Assembly: GCA_016788905.1 (NCBI GenBank) | Contig: JAEURZ010000005.1 | Coordinates: 52,435 to 116,434, forward strand | Length of the DNA: 64,000 nt | DNA from: Elusimicrobiota bacterium | GTDB lineage: Bacteria > Elusimicrobiota > Elusimicrobia > FEN-1173 | Reading direction: 5' to 3' | Shown: positions 18,559 to 26,949 of the stretch, one piece after another | Position numbering within the stretch: the first letter of the stretch is position 1 | Layout: every line of letters begins with the position of its first letter | Position numbers and translations under genes: made by a program | The notes under the pieces: model-generated | Seen by the model: only the letters and a program-made list of their open reading frames with translations | What the model was told of the DNA's origin: nothing | Databases searched by the model: none

Positions 18559-19320
18559 TTAAAATTCCTTTTTCGAAAAAAGAGCGGAACTCAGGGCAAG
18601 ACAAGCGAACGTGTAAAGAAGCGCGTAGCCGACCCCATGCAGGAGGACCTCCGCACCAAACCCAGGAAGGTCAATCATGTCGCGAGCGTTCAGAAGGCTC
18701 AGGTTCGGCAAAATGACCCCAATGATTTGGCCAAAGAATTCCGCTGTGGGGCCTGACTTATGAGCCAAAAACTTAATTTCCTGGCCGAAATGTCCCAAAA
18801 CCCATAACAAGATGGAAAAGACAGAAGCCGTTGGAGCGGAAGTGAACGTGAGCGAACACAAAAGACTTAACCCGGTCATAACCATGACCTTCAGTCCAAT
18901 CATCGGGACCGCGGCAAAAACCGCCAAATCCGGTTTCCACCCTTTAAAAAACAAAAGTGAAAAATGGAGCGATTCCATGAGGACAATACTGGCAAAGACA
19001 GCAAGGAGAAGACCCAAAAACCGACCCACCACATAGAACGGGCGTGGAAGCGGGCGAGTCAGGATCAAATAGATTGTTTTGGATTCCATCTCTTCAATCA
19101 CCAAAGTCACAGCGCCAAAGACCGCCGTGGCCAGGGCAAAGATTTCTGCCGTCACTAAACCCACATCCAAAATCACCCGTAATTCCTGGTCCCCCGCCAA
19201 TGCCCCAAAAAGGAGAGACGCCCCCATCATCAACACACCGAACAAAACCACCACCAAATAGAGACGGTTTCTGAATTGTTGAATAAACGTGTAGCGCGCA
19301 ATCGCCAGGAGAGATCTCAT
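18559..19320 (-). CDS. ABC-2 type transporter permease
   Basis: A 253-residue protein with about six membrane segments, of the ABC-2/NosY-like permease family. The N-terminus (ARYTFIQQFRNRLYLVV) and the conserved EEMESKTIYLILTRPLPRP, which lies before the second membrane span in this family, support the call. It overlaps the upstream ATPase by four bases (ATGA) and is followed closely by a TPR protein. Substrate unknown. Confidence 0.87.
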   Translation of the reverse strand: MRSLLAIARYTFIQQFRNRLYLVVVLFGVLMMGASLLFGALAGDQELRVILDVGLVTAEIFALATAVFGAVTLVIEEMESKTIYLILTRPLPRPFYVVGRFLGLLLAVFASIVLMESLHFSLLFFKGWKPDLAVFAAVPMIGLKVMVMTGLSLLCSLTFTSAPTASVFSILLWVLGHFGQEIKFLAHKSGPTAEFFGQIIGVILPNLSLLNARDMIDLPGFGAEVLLHGVGYALLYTFACLALSSALFSKKEF

Positions 19321-20084
19321 ACGGGGGCCTTCACCGATTCGGGATCAACGGTGGACACAAAAATTTCCTCCAATTTCCCGTGAGCACTTCCCCATTCGGC
19401 ATGATCCACCACCCGGGCCAAACGGCCTTCAACCAAAATCCCCACTCGATGACAAAGTTTCTCGACTTCAGATATGCTGTGGGAGGAAAAAAAAATAGTT
19501 TTACCCTTTTGATTTAAACCCTGAATCAATTCCCTCATTTCCCGAAGTCCCAAAGGATCAAGACCTGTCACGGGCTCATCCAAAACCATTAATTTCGGAT
19601 CGTGAATCATGGACTGGGCCAAAGCGATGCGCTGCAACATGCCCTTGGAATATTCCCGCATGGACCGCCCGGCGTTTCCCGTCATTCGAACCTGAGCGAT
19701 CACTTCATCAATGCGAGCGGTCAAACGATTTTCCGGGAGACCGGACAACCGCCCATAGAACCGCAACACTTCGCGCCCGCTCAGGTATTTATAAAAGTAA
19801 GGAATTTCAGGAAGGAATCCCACCAAACGTTTGGCTTCCGGCGACCCGGACTCGGCGCCAAAAACACGGGAGTGGCCTGCCGTTGGAAATAAAAGGCCCA
19901 ACAACAGTTTAATGGTGGTGGTTTTGCCCGATCCATTCAGTCCCAGAAGGCCAAACACTTCGCCCTCCCGGACCGACAGCGTGATCCCGTCCACCCCGCG
20001 ACTTGTTTTCACTCGCCCGAGGTGAGATCGACGGTACGTTTTGCTCAGACCGTCTAATTGAATGGCCATCACGTTCTGTTCCAT
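19317..20084 (-). CDS. ABC transporter ATP-binding protein
   Basis: A 255-residue ATPase with Walker A GLNGSGKTTTIKLLLG, ABC signature YSKGMLQR, Walker B LMVLDEPVTGLD and the H-loop SSHSISEVE. The YSKGM signature variant is common in NosF/CcmA-like and ABC-2 exporters. It partners the permease it overlaps. An internal ATG (MAIQLDGL, residue 6) is an alternative start. It lies seven bases after serA and may be transcribed with the upstream protease and serine genes. Confidence 0.92.
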   Translation of the reverse strand: MEQNVMAIQLDGLSKTYRRSHLGRVKTSRGVDGITLSVREGEVFGLLGLNGSGKTTTIKLLLGLLFPTAGHSRVFGAESGSPEAKRLVGFLPEIPYFYKYLSGREVLRFYGRLSGLPENRLTARIDEVIAQVRMTGNAGRSMREYSKGMLQRIALAQSMIHDPKLMVLDEPVTGLDPLGLREMRELIQGLNQKGKTIFFSSHSISEVEKLCHRVGILVEGRLARVVDHAEWGSAHGKLEEIFVSTVDPESVKAPV

Positions 20085-20091
20085 AAGTCGA

Positions 20092-21678
20092 TTAAATTTT
20101 TACCATTTTCACCGAAAGAACGGAAGCGTGTTTTTTTACCTGCGCCAAAACATCTTCAGGCACTAAAGCGTCCACGCTCCACAAAGAAACGGCAACCCCT
20201 CCCGGCCGGTTGCGAGCGATATCCAGTCCCGCGATATTAATCCCGCCCGCCGAAAGAACCGTTCCCGTATGCCCGACAACTCCCGGACGATCTTCGTTGC
20301 TCATCACCATGAGAAATCCCTGGGGGTTCACATCCACCGCCAGTTCATCAATTCGCACAAACCGCAAATCCCCGCGACCGTAAACCGTCCCAGCCAATTG
20401 GTGGGCCCCGGTGGCCGTAGAGGCTTCCATTTCCAGAAGAGAAGCGTAGTCTTTCGCTTCCGGTTGAACCTGCTCAGCAATCTGGAGTCCTCTCTGTTGC
20501 GCCAAAAGAAGAGCATTCACGGGAGTCGCGGGAACACCCATCCCTGTGAGATACCCCGCCACCGCGGTCGCCGTGTAAAGAGCGGGGTTCACACGCCCCA
20601 ATTCCCCTGAGTAGCGGAGCGATAAGCGCACCGGGTCCCCTTCCGCCACTTGCGACAGGAACATCCCCTGTTTGTACGCCAATCCCACAAACGCCAGCAA
20701 TTGGTTTTGCCCGGCCACATCCAACGGGGGCAAATTGACCGCTTGACGCGCAAACCCGTTTTTAAAAAAGTCCACCAGAGTCTGAGACAACTCAACCGCC
20801 ACCTTCACCTGAGCCTCTTCGGTCGAAGCGCCCAAATGGGGCGTCACAATAATTTCAGGATGCTTTAACAAAGGAGACGCTGGGTCCAAGGGTTCTTTCT
20901 CAAACACGTCCAACGCCGCGCCTTTCACGTGCCCCTTTTCGATGGCTTCAATTAAAGATTTCTCATCGATAATGCCGCCCCGGGCACAGTTGATCAGTCG
21001 AACCCCCACTTTTGTTTTCGCCAATGTCTCGCGGTTCAATAAGCCCCGCGTTTTCTCATTTAAGGGCACATGAACGGTGATAAAATCGGCCTGGACCAAA
21101 AGTTCGTCCAAGGAAACAAAAGACACACCGGCTCGCCGACACCACGATTCATCCCCCAGGGGATCAGACGCCACCACCCGCATTCCCAACCCAATCCCGC
21201 GGGTAGCGACTTCCCGACCAATGCGGCCCAGTCCCATGACCCCCAAAGTTTTTCCAGTAATTTCAGTCCCCACAAACTTGGCCCGTTCCCATTTCCCCGC
21301 CCGGGTGGAGGCATCCGCCTGGGGAGTGTTCCGGGCCATGGCAAAAAGTAGCGCCAAGGTTTGTTCCGCGGCAGAAATGGTGTTTCCGCCCGGCACATTG
21401 GCGACCACAATTCCATGCCGAGACGCGGCCCCCAAATCAATGTTGTCAACGCCGGTTCCCGCACGACCGATGAACCGAAGTTTCTTGGCCGCGGCAATCA
21501 CGTCCGCGGTGACTTTCGTTTCCGACCGAACCAATAAAGCATCGCAGTCGGCCACTTCTTTCAAGAGGTCGGGTCCCTTCAGACCCGTCTTGACGTTCAC
21601 CTGAAAACCTGGAGCCTGTCGCAGAGGAAGCAGGCCTTCTTCACTGATGGGATCCGAAACAAAGACGGAAATCGTCAT
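20092..21678 (-). CDS. serA: D-3-phosphoglycerate dehydrogenase SerA (long type with ACT domain)
   Basis: A 528-residue enzyme that oxidises 3-phosphoglycerate with NAD, the first step of serine synthesis. NAD motif GLGRIGREVATRGIG, catalytic arginine in NCARGGIIDE and catalytic histidine in PHLGASTEEAQ. An intervening allosteric substrate-binding domain is followed by a C-terminal ACT domain (DRPGVVGHTGTVLSAGGINI), where serine feedback normally acts. The ATG has GGAGAG upstream. The adjacent aminotransferase probably does the next step. Confidence 0.95.
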   Translation of the reverse strand: MTISVFVSDPISEEGLLPLRQAPGFQVNVKTGLKGPDLLKEVADCDALLVRSETKVTADVIAAAKKLRFIGRAGTGVDNIDLGAASRHGIVVANVPGGNTISAAEQTLALLFAMARNTPQADASTRAGKWERAKFVGTEITGKTLGVMGLGRIGREVATRGIGLGMRVVASDPLGDESWCRRAGVSFVSLDELLVQADFITVHVPLNEKTRGLLNRETLAKTKVGVRLINCARGGIIDEKSLIEAIEKGHVKGAALDVFEKEPLDPASPLLKHPEIIVTPHLGASTEEAQVKVAVELSQTLVDFFKNGFARQAVNLPPLDVAGQNQLLAFVGLAYKQGMFLSQVAEGDPVRLSLRYSGELGRVNPALYTATAVAGYLTGMGVPATPVNALLLAQQRGLQIAEQVQPEAKDYASLLEMEASTATGAHQLAGTVYGRGDLRFVRIDELAVDVNPQGFLMVMSNEDRPGVVGHTGTVLSAGGINIAGLDIARNRPGGVAVSLWSVDALVPEDVLAQVKKHASVLSVKMVKI

Positions 21679-21688
21679 GGATTCTCTC

Positions 21689-22825
21689 CTACGCCGCGGC
21701 GACGGCTTCTTGCGCCGCCTGCACGGCCTTCCCTGGGGTGACAGACATTCCGAACTTTTTCAACCCCCATTCCAAAGCGGTGAGCCCGATAATGAGATCG
21801 AAGGAATCCATATACCCCATATGGGCCAGACGAACAATTTTTCCCGCCAATTTCTCCTGTCCTCCAGCCACGGAGACGCCATGCTCATCCCGAATCCAAT
21901 TCACTACTTTTTTTCCGTCCACGGAAGCCGGAAGTTTCCCCGAGGTCAGAACGGCGCAGGGACGATCCGCCAATAAAGAAAGTCCCAACCCTTGCATCCC
22001 GGCCCGCGCCATGGCCGCCAACCGGCGGTGGCGGGCCCAAACGTTTTCAATCCCATCTTTGTGAATCATATCCAAGGCCGCCACCAAACCCGCCACCAAG
22101 GACACCGGAGGCGTCCAGGGGGTTTCATTGTCTGCCAAGGATTTGCGAATTTGAAGGAAATTGAAATAGAACTTCGGGTTTTTGGACGTTTTAACCGCGT
22201 CCCACCCCTTCGAACTGACAGAGGCAAAAGCGAGACCCGGCGCCAACATCAGGCCTTTTTGGGACCCGGCAACCACCACATCCAATTTCCAATCGTCCAT
22301 ATGAAGCTCTTCCCCCCCCAACCCCGAGATCGCGTCGACGACCAGGATCGCTGAGGTTTCCGCAACAATTTTCCCCAACGTAACCAAATCGTTCACAATT
22401 CCCGTCGAAGTCTCCGTGTGTTGAACAAAAACGCCCTTCGCCTCCGGGTGCTCTTTCAGAGCTTGCCGAATCTTTTCCGGATCCACCGCTTTGCCCCATT
22501 CCTCGCGAACAGGAACCACCTTGGCGCCGAACGCTTCCCCGATCTTGATCCAACGCTCGCCGAAAGACCCCACGGCCCCCACAATCATCGTATCGTTGGG
22601 CGAAAGGGTGTTGGCCACGGCGGCCTCCATGGCCCCCGTCCCCGACCCTGAAATCATGAGAATATCTTCTTTCGTTTTATAAACGCGCTTCATCCCATCG
22701 ACGGCTTTCTGAAACATGGCTCCGAATTCGTGGGTCCGATGATGCAAAACAGGTAACGCGCTCTGAAGCGCAACTTCCGGCGGAACCGGTGTCGGTCCCG
22801 GGGTGATCAGATATTGTTTTTTCAT
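21689..22825 (-). CDS. Class V aminotransferase (alanine-glyoxylate / serine-pyruvate / phosphoserine type)
   Basis: A 378-residue PLP enzyme. The start LITPGPTPVPPEV, the HHRTHEF block, SGSGTGAMEAAVAN and the PLP lysine in GSQKGLMLAPGL mark the class V group that includes AGXT-type enzymes. It lies ten bases upstream of serA, so a role as phosphoserine aminotransferase in place of a classical SerC is likely; this is an inference from context. Good ribosome site GAGGAG before the ATG. Confidence 0.88.
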   Translation of the reverse strand: MKKQYLITPGPTPVPPEVALQSALPVLHHRTHEFGAMFQKAVDGMKRVYKTKEDILMISGSGTGAMEAAVANTLSPNDTMIVGAVGSFGERWIKIGEAFGAKVVPVREEWGKAVDPEKIRQALKEHPEAKGVFVQHTETSTGIVNDLVTLGKIVAETSAILVVDAISGLGGEELHMDDWKLDVVVAGSQKGLMLAPGLAFASVSSKGWDAVKTSKNPKFYFNFLQIRKSLADNETPWTPPVSLVAGLVAALDMIHKDGIENVWARHRRLAAMARAGMQGLGLSLLADRPCAVLTSGKLPASVDGKKVVNWIRDEHGVSVAGGQEKLAGKIVRLAHMGYMDSFDLIIGLTALEWGLKKFGMSVTPGKAVQAAQEAVAAA

Positions 22826-22849
22826 GGGAATGCTCCTCGTCGCTTGTCG

Positions 22850-24109
22850 TTACGCCGTTTTTTTGGCCTTGCCGTAAATGAGAACAGGTTGCTTGAGCCC
22901 GCTCACCACGTCTTTGTCCACCAAAACCCGCGTGAGTCCTGTTTCTTCAGGAAGATCGTACATCGTGTCCAAAAGGACGCTTTCCAAAATGGACCGCAAC
23001 CCCCGAGCCCCCGACCCTCGCTTCAAAGCCCTCTGAGCGATCGCCTCCAAACTGTCCGGGGTAAACTCCAGTTTCACCCCTTCCAAGGCGAACATTTTTT
23101 CATATTGTTTCACAAGGGCATTTTTGGGTTTCGTTAACACATCCACCAAGGCCCCGGCGTCCAGGTGATCCAACGTGGCCAAAATCGGGAGCCGCCCCAC
23201 GAATTCAGGGATCAAGCCAAACTGAATCAGATCTTCCGGCTGAACTTTCCGAAAGATATCGCCCAAATTCATCCGTTTCTTGGGCTTCGCTTCCACACCA
23301 AACCCAAGACCGGTTTCCCCCAAACGCTCTTCAATCACCTTATCCAATCCCTCGAAAGCCCCCCCACAAATGAACAGGATGTTTGAGGTATTCACCTGAA
23401 TGTATTCCTGCTGGGGATGCTTTCGCCCCCCTTGCGGAGGCACAGCCGCAATCGTTCCTTCCAAAATTTTCAAGAGCGCTTGCTGTACCCCTTCACCCGA
23501 AACGTCACGCGTAATAGAGGGGGACCCCGCCTTCCGTGACGTTTTGTCAATTTCGTCCACATAGACGATCCCCCGTTGCGCCCGTTTCACATCGTAGTTG
23601 GCGTTTTGCAAAAGGCGAAGGATAATGTTTTCCACGTCTTCCCCCACATACCCCGCCTCGGTGAGGGTCGTGGCGTCCGCAATGGCAAAAGGCACATGGA
23701 GCAACCGCGCCAACGTCTGGGCCATTAACGTCTTTCCCGTACCCGTCGGCCCGATAAACATGACATTGGACTTTTGAAGCTCCACTTCCGGCGAAAGTTC
23801 CGATGAGCTCGCGTCCACGCGACGGTAATGATTGTAGACGGCCACCGAAAGGGTGCGTTTGGCGGATTCTTGGCCAATCACAAAATCGTCCAAAACTTTC
23901 TTAATCTCCGAAGGTTTCGGAAGAGTCCGTTGAGCCCGTCGCTCTTCTTCCTCGTTAATCCGAGACAACAGCGTATGAGAATTGCGAATACAATCTTCGC
24001 AAATATAAACGCCTTGCCCACCAATCAGTCGCAACCCGTCTTTTTTGCCTTTATTGCAGAAGATGCACTGAATGACTTCTTTCGCGTCTTTCCCGGTCCC
24101 GTTTGTCAT
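22850..24109 (-). CDS. clpX: ATP-dependent Clp protease ATPase subunit ClpX
   Basis: A 419-residue AAA+ unfoldase that feeds proteins to ClpP. The N-terminal zinc-binding domain has C15, C18, C37 and C40. Walker A is GPTGTGKT and Walker B VYVDEIDK. The [13 protein letters not shown] block in the C-terminal domain is typical. It follows clpP by 32 bases and sits in the classic tig-clpP-clpX order. Ribosome site AAGGTGGG before the ATG. Confidence 0.97.
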   Translation of the reverse strand: MTNGTGKDAKEVIQCIFCNKGKKDGLRLIGGQGVYICEDCIRNSHTLLSRINEEEERRAQRTLPKPSEIKKVLDDFVIGQESAKRTLSVAVYNHYRRVDASSSELSPEVELQKSNVMFIGPTGTGKTLMAQTLARLLHVPFAIADATTLTEAGYVGEDVENIILRLLQNANYDVKRAQRGIVYVDEIDKTSRKAGSPSITRDVSGEGVQQALLKILEGTIAAVPPQGGRKHPQQEYIQVNTSNILFICGGAFEGLDKVIEERLGETGLGFGVEAKPKKRMNLGDIFRKVQPEDLIQFGLIPEFVGRLPILATLDHLDAGALVDVLTKPKNALVKQYEKMFALEGVKLEFTPDSLEAIAQRALKRGSGARGLRSILESVLLDTMYDLPEETGLTRVLVDKDVVSGLKQPVLIYGKAKKTA

Positions 24110-24141
24110 TTGCCCACCTTAACTGTGAATTATCCACCACC

Positions 24142-24750
24142 CTACTTCCGAGGAACAAAAACCTCATCCACCAAGCCGTATTCTTTCGCGTCATTCGCCG
24201 ACATATAAAAATTGCGTTCACAATCGGCTCGAACTTTATCGAAGGGTTGATCTGTGTGCTTCGCCAAGATTTCCGTCAATCGCATTTTCGTGTTTTCCAA
24301 TTCTTTGGCTTCAATAGCGATATCCGTCACCTGGCCAGAAACGCCTTCCCCATAGATCAACGGTTGGTGAATCATGATTCGAGAGTTGGGAAGCGCATAC
24401 CGTTTCCCTTTTTTTCCAGCCCCCAACAAGAGCGCGCCAAAAGACATGGCCATGCCCAAACAAATCGTCGTAATCGGAGCGCGAATATACTGCATCGTGT
24501 CATACACCGCCAACCCTGCCGTCACCATCCCCCCTGGGGAGTTGATGTACAAATTAATTTCCCTTTCCGGATCTTCGGCTTCCAAATAGAGAAGTTGCGC
24601 AATGATCGCGTTCGCGGAGTCGGTGTCAATGGCCCCACCGTAGCCGCCAATAAAGATAATCCGATCGCGAAGCAGTCTTGAATAAATGTCATAGCCAACC
24701 GCCGCGCCTTGGTTCCAGCGCTCAATGATGGTGGGGATCATTCCGGGCAT
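24142..24750 (-). CDS. clpP: ATP-dependent Clp protease proteolytic subunit ClpP
   Basis: A 202-residue serine protease that forms the ClpXP chamber. The nucleophile serine is in [14 protein letters not shown] and the histidine in RIMIHQP; the aspartate is expected in the [10 protein letters not shown] block. The IYINSPGG oxyanion-region motif is intact. AAGGAG lies before the ATG. It sits between tig and clpX. Confidence 0.97.
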   Translation of the reverse strand: MPGMIPTIIERWNQGAAVGYDIYSRLLRDRIIFIGGYGGAIDTDSANAIIAQLLYLEAEDPEREINLYINSPGGMVTAGLAVYDTMQYIRAPITTICLGMAMSFGALLLGAGKKGKRYALPNSRIMIHQPLIYGEGVSGQVTDIAIEAKELENTKMRLTEILAKHTDQPFDKVRADCERNFYMSANDAKEYGLVDEVFVPRK

Positions 24751-24761
24751 AAGTTTCTCCT

Positions 24762-26183
24762 TTACGACGGCTTTTCATCCACCACGGTTTCGGTCACCGT
24801 AGCGTTTGAAATCAAGAAATCGAATAGACGTTCTTCACGCATCTGGGACTGAATACTGTCCCGTCGGGACTTCATCCACGTTTCCACGTCCGTGCGTTGG
24901 TCCGGCCGGGCACCCTCGATGATCTTCTGGATATGGGCGTCCACGTCCGCCTCAGGAACGCGGATGTTCTCTGTCTCAAGAATATTCCCAAGAATGTAGG
25001 ACAAACGCACCTGGCGTTCCGCTTCGGGGCGGTTTTTCTCTCGCATCTTCTCTTCGTTGGCCTCCCAATCCGTAACGGCGGCCCCCCTCTCCATCAGATA
25101 TTTCTTCAAATGCTCCGTCAATTGCTTCGCCCGTTCTTCCACTTGAGTCGGCGGGACCGCAAACACATGCCGCTGAAGGACAGATTCTATAATTTGCTTT
25201 TCCAAATCTTCTCTCTCCGCGCGGCGCCGGCCCTCTTGCAATTCCGATCGAAAACGCTCCTTGATTTCGGCCAAATCTTTCGCTCCCGCGTCCTTCGCCA
25301 ACTCGTCATCGATCGCTGGGACCTCTTTTTCTTTTAACGCGGTCACGGTCGCTTTGAACGTCACTGTTTTGCCCGCCAACGTTTTCTGGGGATGCTCTTC
25401 CGGAAACCGAACAGGGATTTCTTTCACGTCCCCGTCCTTCGCTCCCAACAACCCTTCCGTAAAACCTTCCACATTTTGGGTGGCTCCCATCTCAATCAAC
25501 TGATTGGTCGCCGCTCCGTTTTGCACAGGTTTCCCCTCCAAGAAACTTTCGTAATCCACCACGACGAAATGTTTCTTTTCCACCACCGTGTCTTTTGAAA
25601 GAATAAGCTTGGCGTGTGAATCCTGAAGTTCCTTAAGACGTTTTTCCACATCCGCGTCCGTCACGGGGTGAACTTTTTTAGTCAACGAAATGTTCTTGTA
25701 ATTGTTCACTTTCAGTTCCGGCATACACTCTATTTTTAATTCGAAATTCAGGGATTCCCCTGGTCCACCTTTCAGCTTGTCAACAACAGGAGCCCCCACC
25801 CCCAAAATTTTTTCCTGCATGAGAGCCTCGTAAATGGTTTCCCGGAGCAGATGGTCCACCGCGTCTTCCCAGGCGCTGCCTTCAAAGTTTTTCTTGACCA
25901 ATTCCATGGGGGCCTTCCCTGGCCGAAACCCGGGAAATTTCGCTTTTGCCTGAACACGCCGATAGGCGTTCTCTATCTCCTGGGCCACCCGTTCCCGAGG
26001 AACCCCCACGTCCATGACGATGGAACAACCCGCCCGCTCTTTCACTTTAACCTTCAACACCCCGTTGACCAGTTCAGGTTCCGACACATCGGAACGAGGT
26101 AATTCCGTTACGGCCTTTTTTTCATCGACCGCAACCTGTGTTGCTGAATCTGTTGGTTTTTCCTTTTTTTTCCAACCGAACAT
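24762..26183 (-). CDS. tig: Trigger factor (ribosome-associated chaperone)
   Basis: A 473-residue protein with the ribosome-binding signature [14 protein letters not shown], a central FKBP-type domain ([14 protein letters not shown] to [15 protein letters not shown]) and an all-helical C-terminal domain. I set the start at the ATG at 26183 (MFGWKKKEK) because AGGGGA lies seven bases upstream. A longer reading from 26231 has no ribosome site. Even so, about 45 extra charged residues precede the usual N-terminal domain, a longer leader than in E. coli. It is first in the tig-clpP-clpX unit, directly after tRNA-Leu. Confidence 0.93.
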   Translation of the reverse strand: MFGWKKKEKPTDSATQVAVDEKKAVTELPRSDVSEPELVNGVLKVKVKERAGCSIVMDVGVPRERVAQEIENAYRRVQAKAKFPGFRPGKAPMELVKKNFEGSAWEDAVDHLLRETIYEALMQEKILGVGAPVVDKLKGGPGESLNFELKIECMPELKVNNYKNISLTKKVHPVTDADVEKRLKELQDSHAKLILSKDTVVEKKHFVVVDYESFLEGKPVQNGAATNQLIEMGATQNVEGFTEGLLGAKDGDVKEIPVRFPEEHPQKTLAGKTVTFKATVTALKEKEVPAIDDELAKDAGAKDLAEIKERFRSELQEGRRRAEREDLEKQIIESVLQRHVFAVPPTQVEERAKQLTEHLKKYLMERGAAVTDWEANEEKMREKNRPEAERQVRLSYILGNILETENIRVPEADVDAHIQKIIEGARPDQRTDVETWMKSRRDSIQSQMREERLFDFLISNATVTETVVDEKPS

Positions 26184-26248
26184 AAAGAGTTCCCCTGGCA
26201 TCGTGACGTAAACATCAACTTCCATTTTCATTCAAATAAAAAAATAAG

Positions 26249-26330
26249 TGCGAGGGAAGGGAGTTGAACCCTCAAGCCTTTCGGCATACGGTCCTAAGCC
26301 GTACGCGTCTGCCAATTCCGCCACCCTCGC
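26249..26330 (-). tRNA. tRNA-Leu (TAG)
   Basis: A type II tRNA with a long variable arm. Acceptor GCGAGGG/CCCTCGC, discriminator A, anticodon loop CTTAGGA (anticodon TAG), variable arm with a GAAA-loop, and T-loop TTCAACT. CCA is not encoded. It is immediately upstream of tig, and unlike its neighbours it has no truncated copy of itself nearby. Confidence 0.95.
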
Positions 26331-26359
26331 GAGAAGGGTCGCCTTCAATCTTTCTTTTC

Positions 26360-26528
26360 AACCATCCTGTTTGGGCCATGGGGGACTTCCCCGCTCCCCC
26401 GCCGCCTATCGGCGGCTCCTCCGGGGGCCGGCCGCCCTCACTTCTTCTGCCCAAGGGCAGCGTTCGGGTCGGCTGCAAGTCCCCTCTTTTCTTTTTCTTA
26501 ACCATCCTGTTTGGGCCATGGGGGACTT
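26360..26528 (-). repeat. Duplicated tRNA-Lys 3' end flanking a 111-base insert
   Basis: The 29 bases at 26360-26388 are identical to 26500-26528, which are the 3' end of tRNA-Lys (T-arm and acceptor strand) plus its downstream flank. Between them lie 111 bases that end near an inverted copy of the T-arm sequence: GGGGACTT at 26381-26388 and AAGTCCCC at 26477-26484 are exact inverted repeats. The insert also holds two internal hairpins (CTGCC/GGCAG and GCCGCC/GGCGGC). The truncated copy cannot fold into a tRNA. It may be an inserted element with a duplicated target. Confidence 0.75.
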
Positions 26529-26583
26529 GCACCCTCAGCCTCGCGCTTAAGAGGCGCTTGCTCTACTGTTGAGCTAATGGCCC
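26512..26583 (-). tRNA. tRNA-Lys (CTT)
   Basis: Acceptor GGGCCAT/ATGGCCC, discriminator A, D-stem GCTC/GAGC, anticodon loop CTCTTAA (anticodon CTT), and T-stem closing TGCAAGT. The first anticodon-stem pair is mismatched. The flanks ACCATCCT and AGGATGGT (26588-26595 and 26501-26508 on the plus strand) are complementary and could extend the acceptor helix in the precursor. Confidence 0.92.
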
Positions 26584-26603
26584 AGATAGGATGGTCAAAA
26601 AAA

Positions 26604-26711
26604 CGCGCCCGGAGAGTGCCGAGTGCCCTTTGGCACTCGCTGGCACGCCCCGCTTGAGCGGGGCCAGGTCTCGATGGGCTCCTTTGCATTTCTAAATTCG
26701 CGCCCGGAGAG
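26604..26711 (-). repeat. Truncated tRNA-Arg 3' end plus twin-hairpin element (shared with the tRNA-Trp locus)
   Basis: The 13 bases at 26604-26616 repeat 26699-26711, the 3' end of tRNA-Arg. Between them is an 82-base insert whose 26621-26672 part folds, on the minus strand, into GCCCCGC-TCAA-GCGGGGC (26647-26664) and then CGAGTGCC/GGCACTCG. Its first 30 bases match the insert next to tRNA-Trp (63068-63119) at 25 positions. One difference in the first hairpin is compensatory (C-G here, T-A there). The trailer just after the tRNA (ATTTAnAAA..CAAAGGA) is also shared by both loci. Confidence 0.75.
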
Positions 26712-26772
26712 ACTTGAACTCCCAACCCTCTGCTCCGAAGGCAGATGCTCTATCCAATTGAGCTACGGGCGC
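26699..26772 (-). tRNA. tRNA-Arg (TCG)
   Basis: Acceptor GCGCCCG/CGGGCGC, discriminator G, D-stem GCTC/GAGC, anticodon stem TCTGC/GCAGA around CTTCGGA (anticodon TCG), T-loop TTCAAGT. CCA is not encoded. Partial copies of this gene lie on both sides of it. Confidence 0.94.
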
Positions 26773-26864
26773 AAAACCATGGAACATCTGGTTTCCGGAC
26801 TAGCGTCCTTCAACCATTTCCTCGCCTCCCACGGCTCGGTCACAATTGAGCTACGGGCGCAAAA
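26755..26864 (-). repeat. Duplicated 5' part of tRNA-Arg around a 66-base insert
   Basis: The 22 bases at 26755-26776 (5' end of tRNA-Arg with four flanking bases) recur exactly at 26843-26864, upstream of the gene. The 66 bases between them begin, on the minus strand, with TGACCGAGCC and contain a small hairpin GGAC-GCTA-GTCC. The extra copy has only the acceptor 5' strand and half the D-arm and cannot be a tRNA. Together with the 3' copy this tRNA is bracketed on both sides by fragments of itself. Confidence 0.75.
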
Positions 26865-26876
26865 GCAGACGGGGTG

Positions 26877-26910
26877 AAAAAAACCCCCGGCTGAGAAGAA
26901 GTCGGGGGGT
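26877..26910 (-). terminator. Rho-independent terminator of the GH57/glgC operon
   Basis: On the minus strand ACCCCC and GGGGGT enclose a loop of about 16 bases and are followed by seven T (complement of 26877-26883). It lies about 40 bases after the GH57 stop. Confidence 0.75.
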
Positions 26911-26949
26911 GTCCCGTGGGCCAGAGTATACAATAACCAGAGAAATTGG

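Noticed and set aside
26360..26388. Second tRNA-Lys
   Set aside because: Only the 3' end of the tRNA is present; it cannot fold into a tRNA and is reported as a repeat.
26584..26949. CRISPR array
   Set aside because: Repeats are tRNA fragments with unequal spacing and only two copies; no cas genes and no spacer-like unique sequences.
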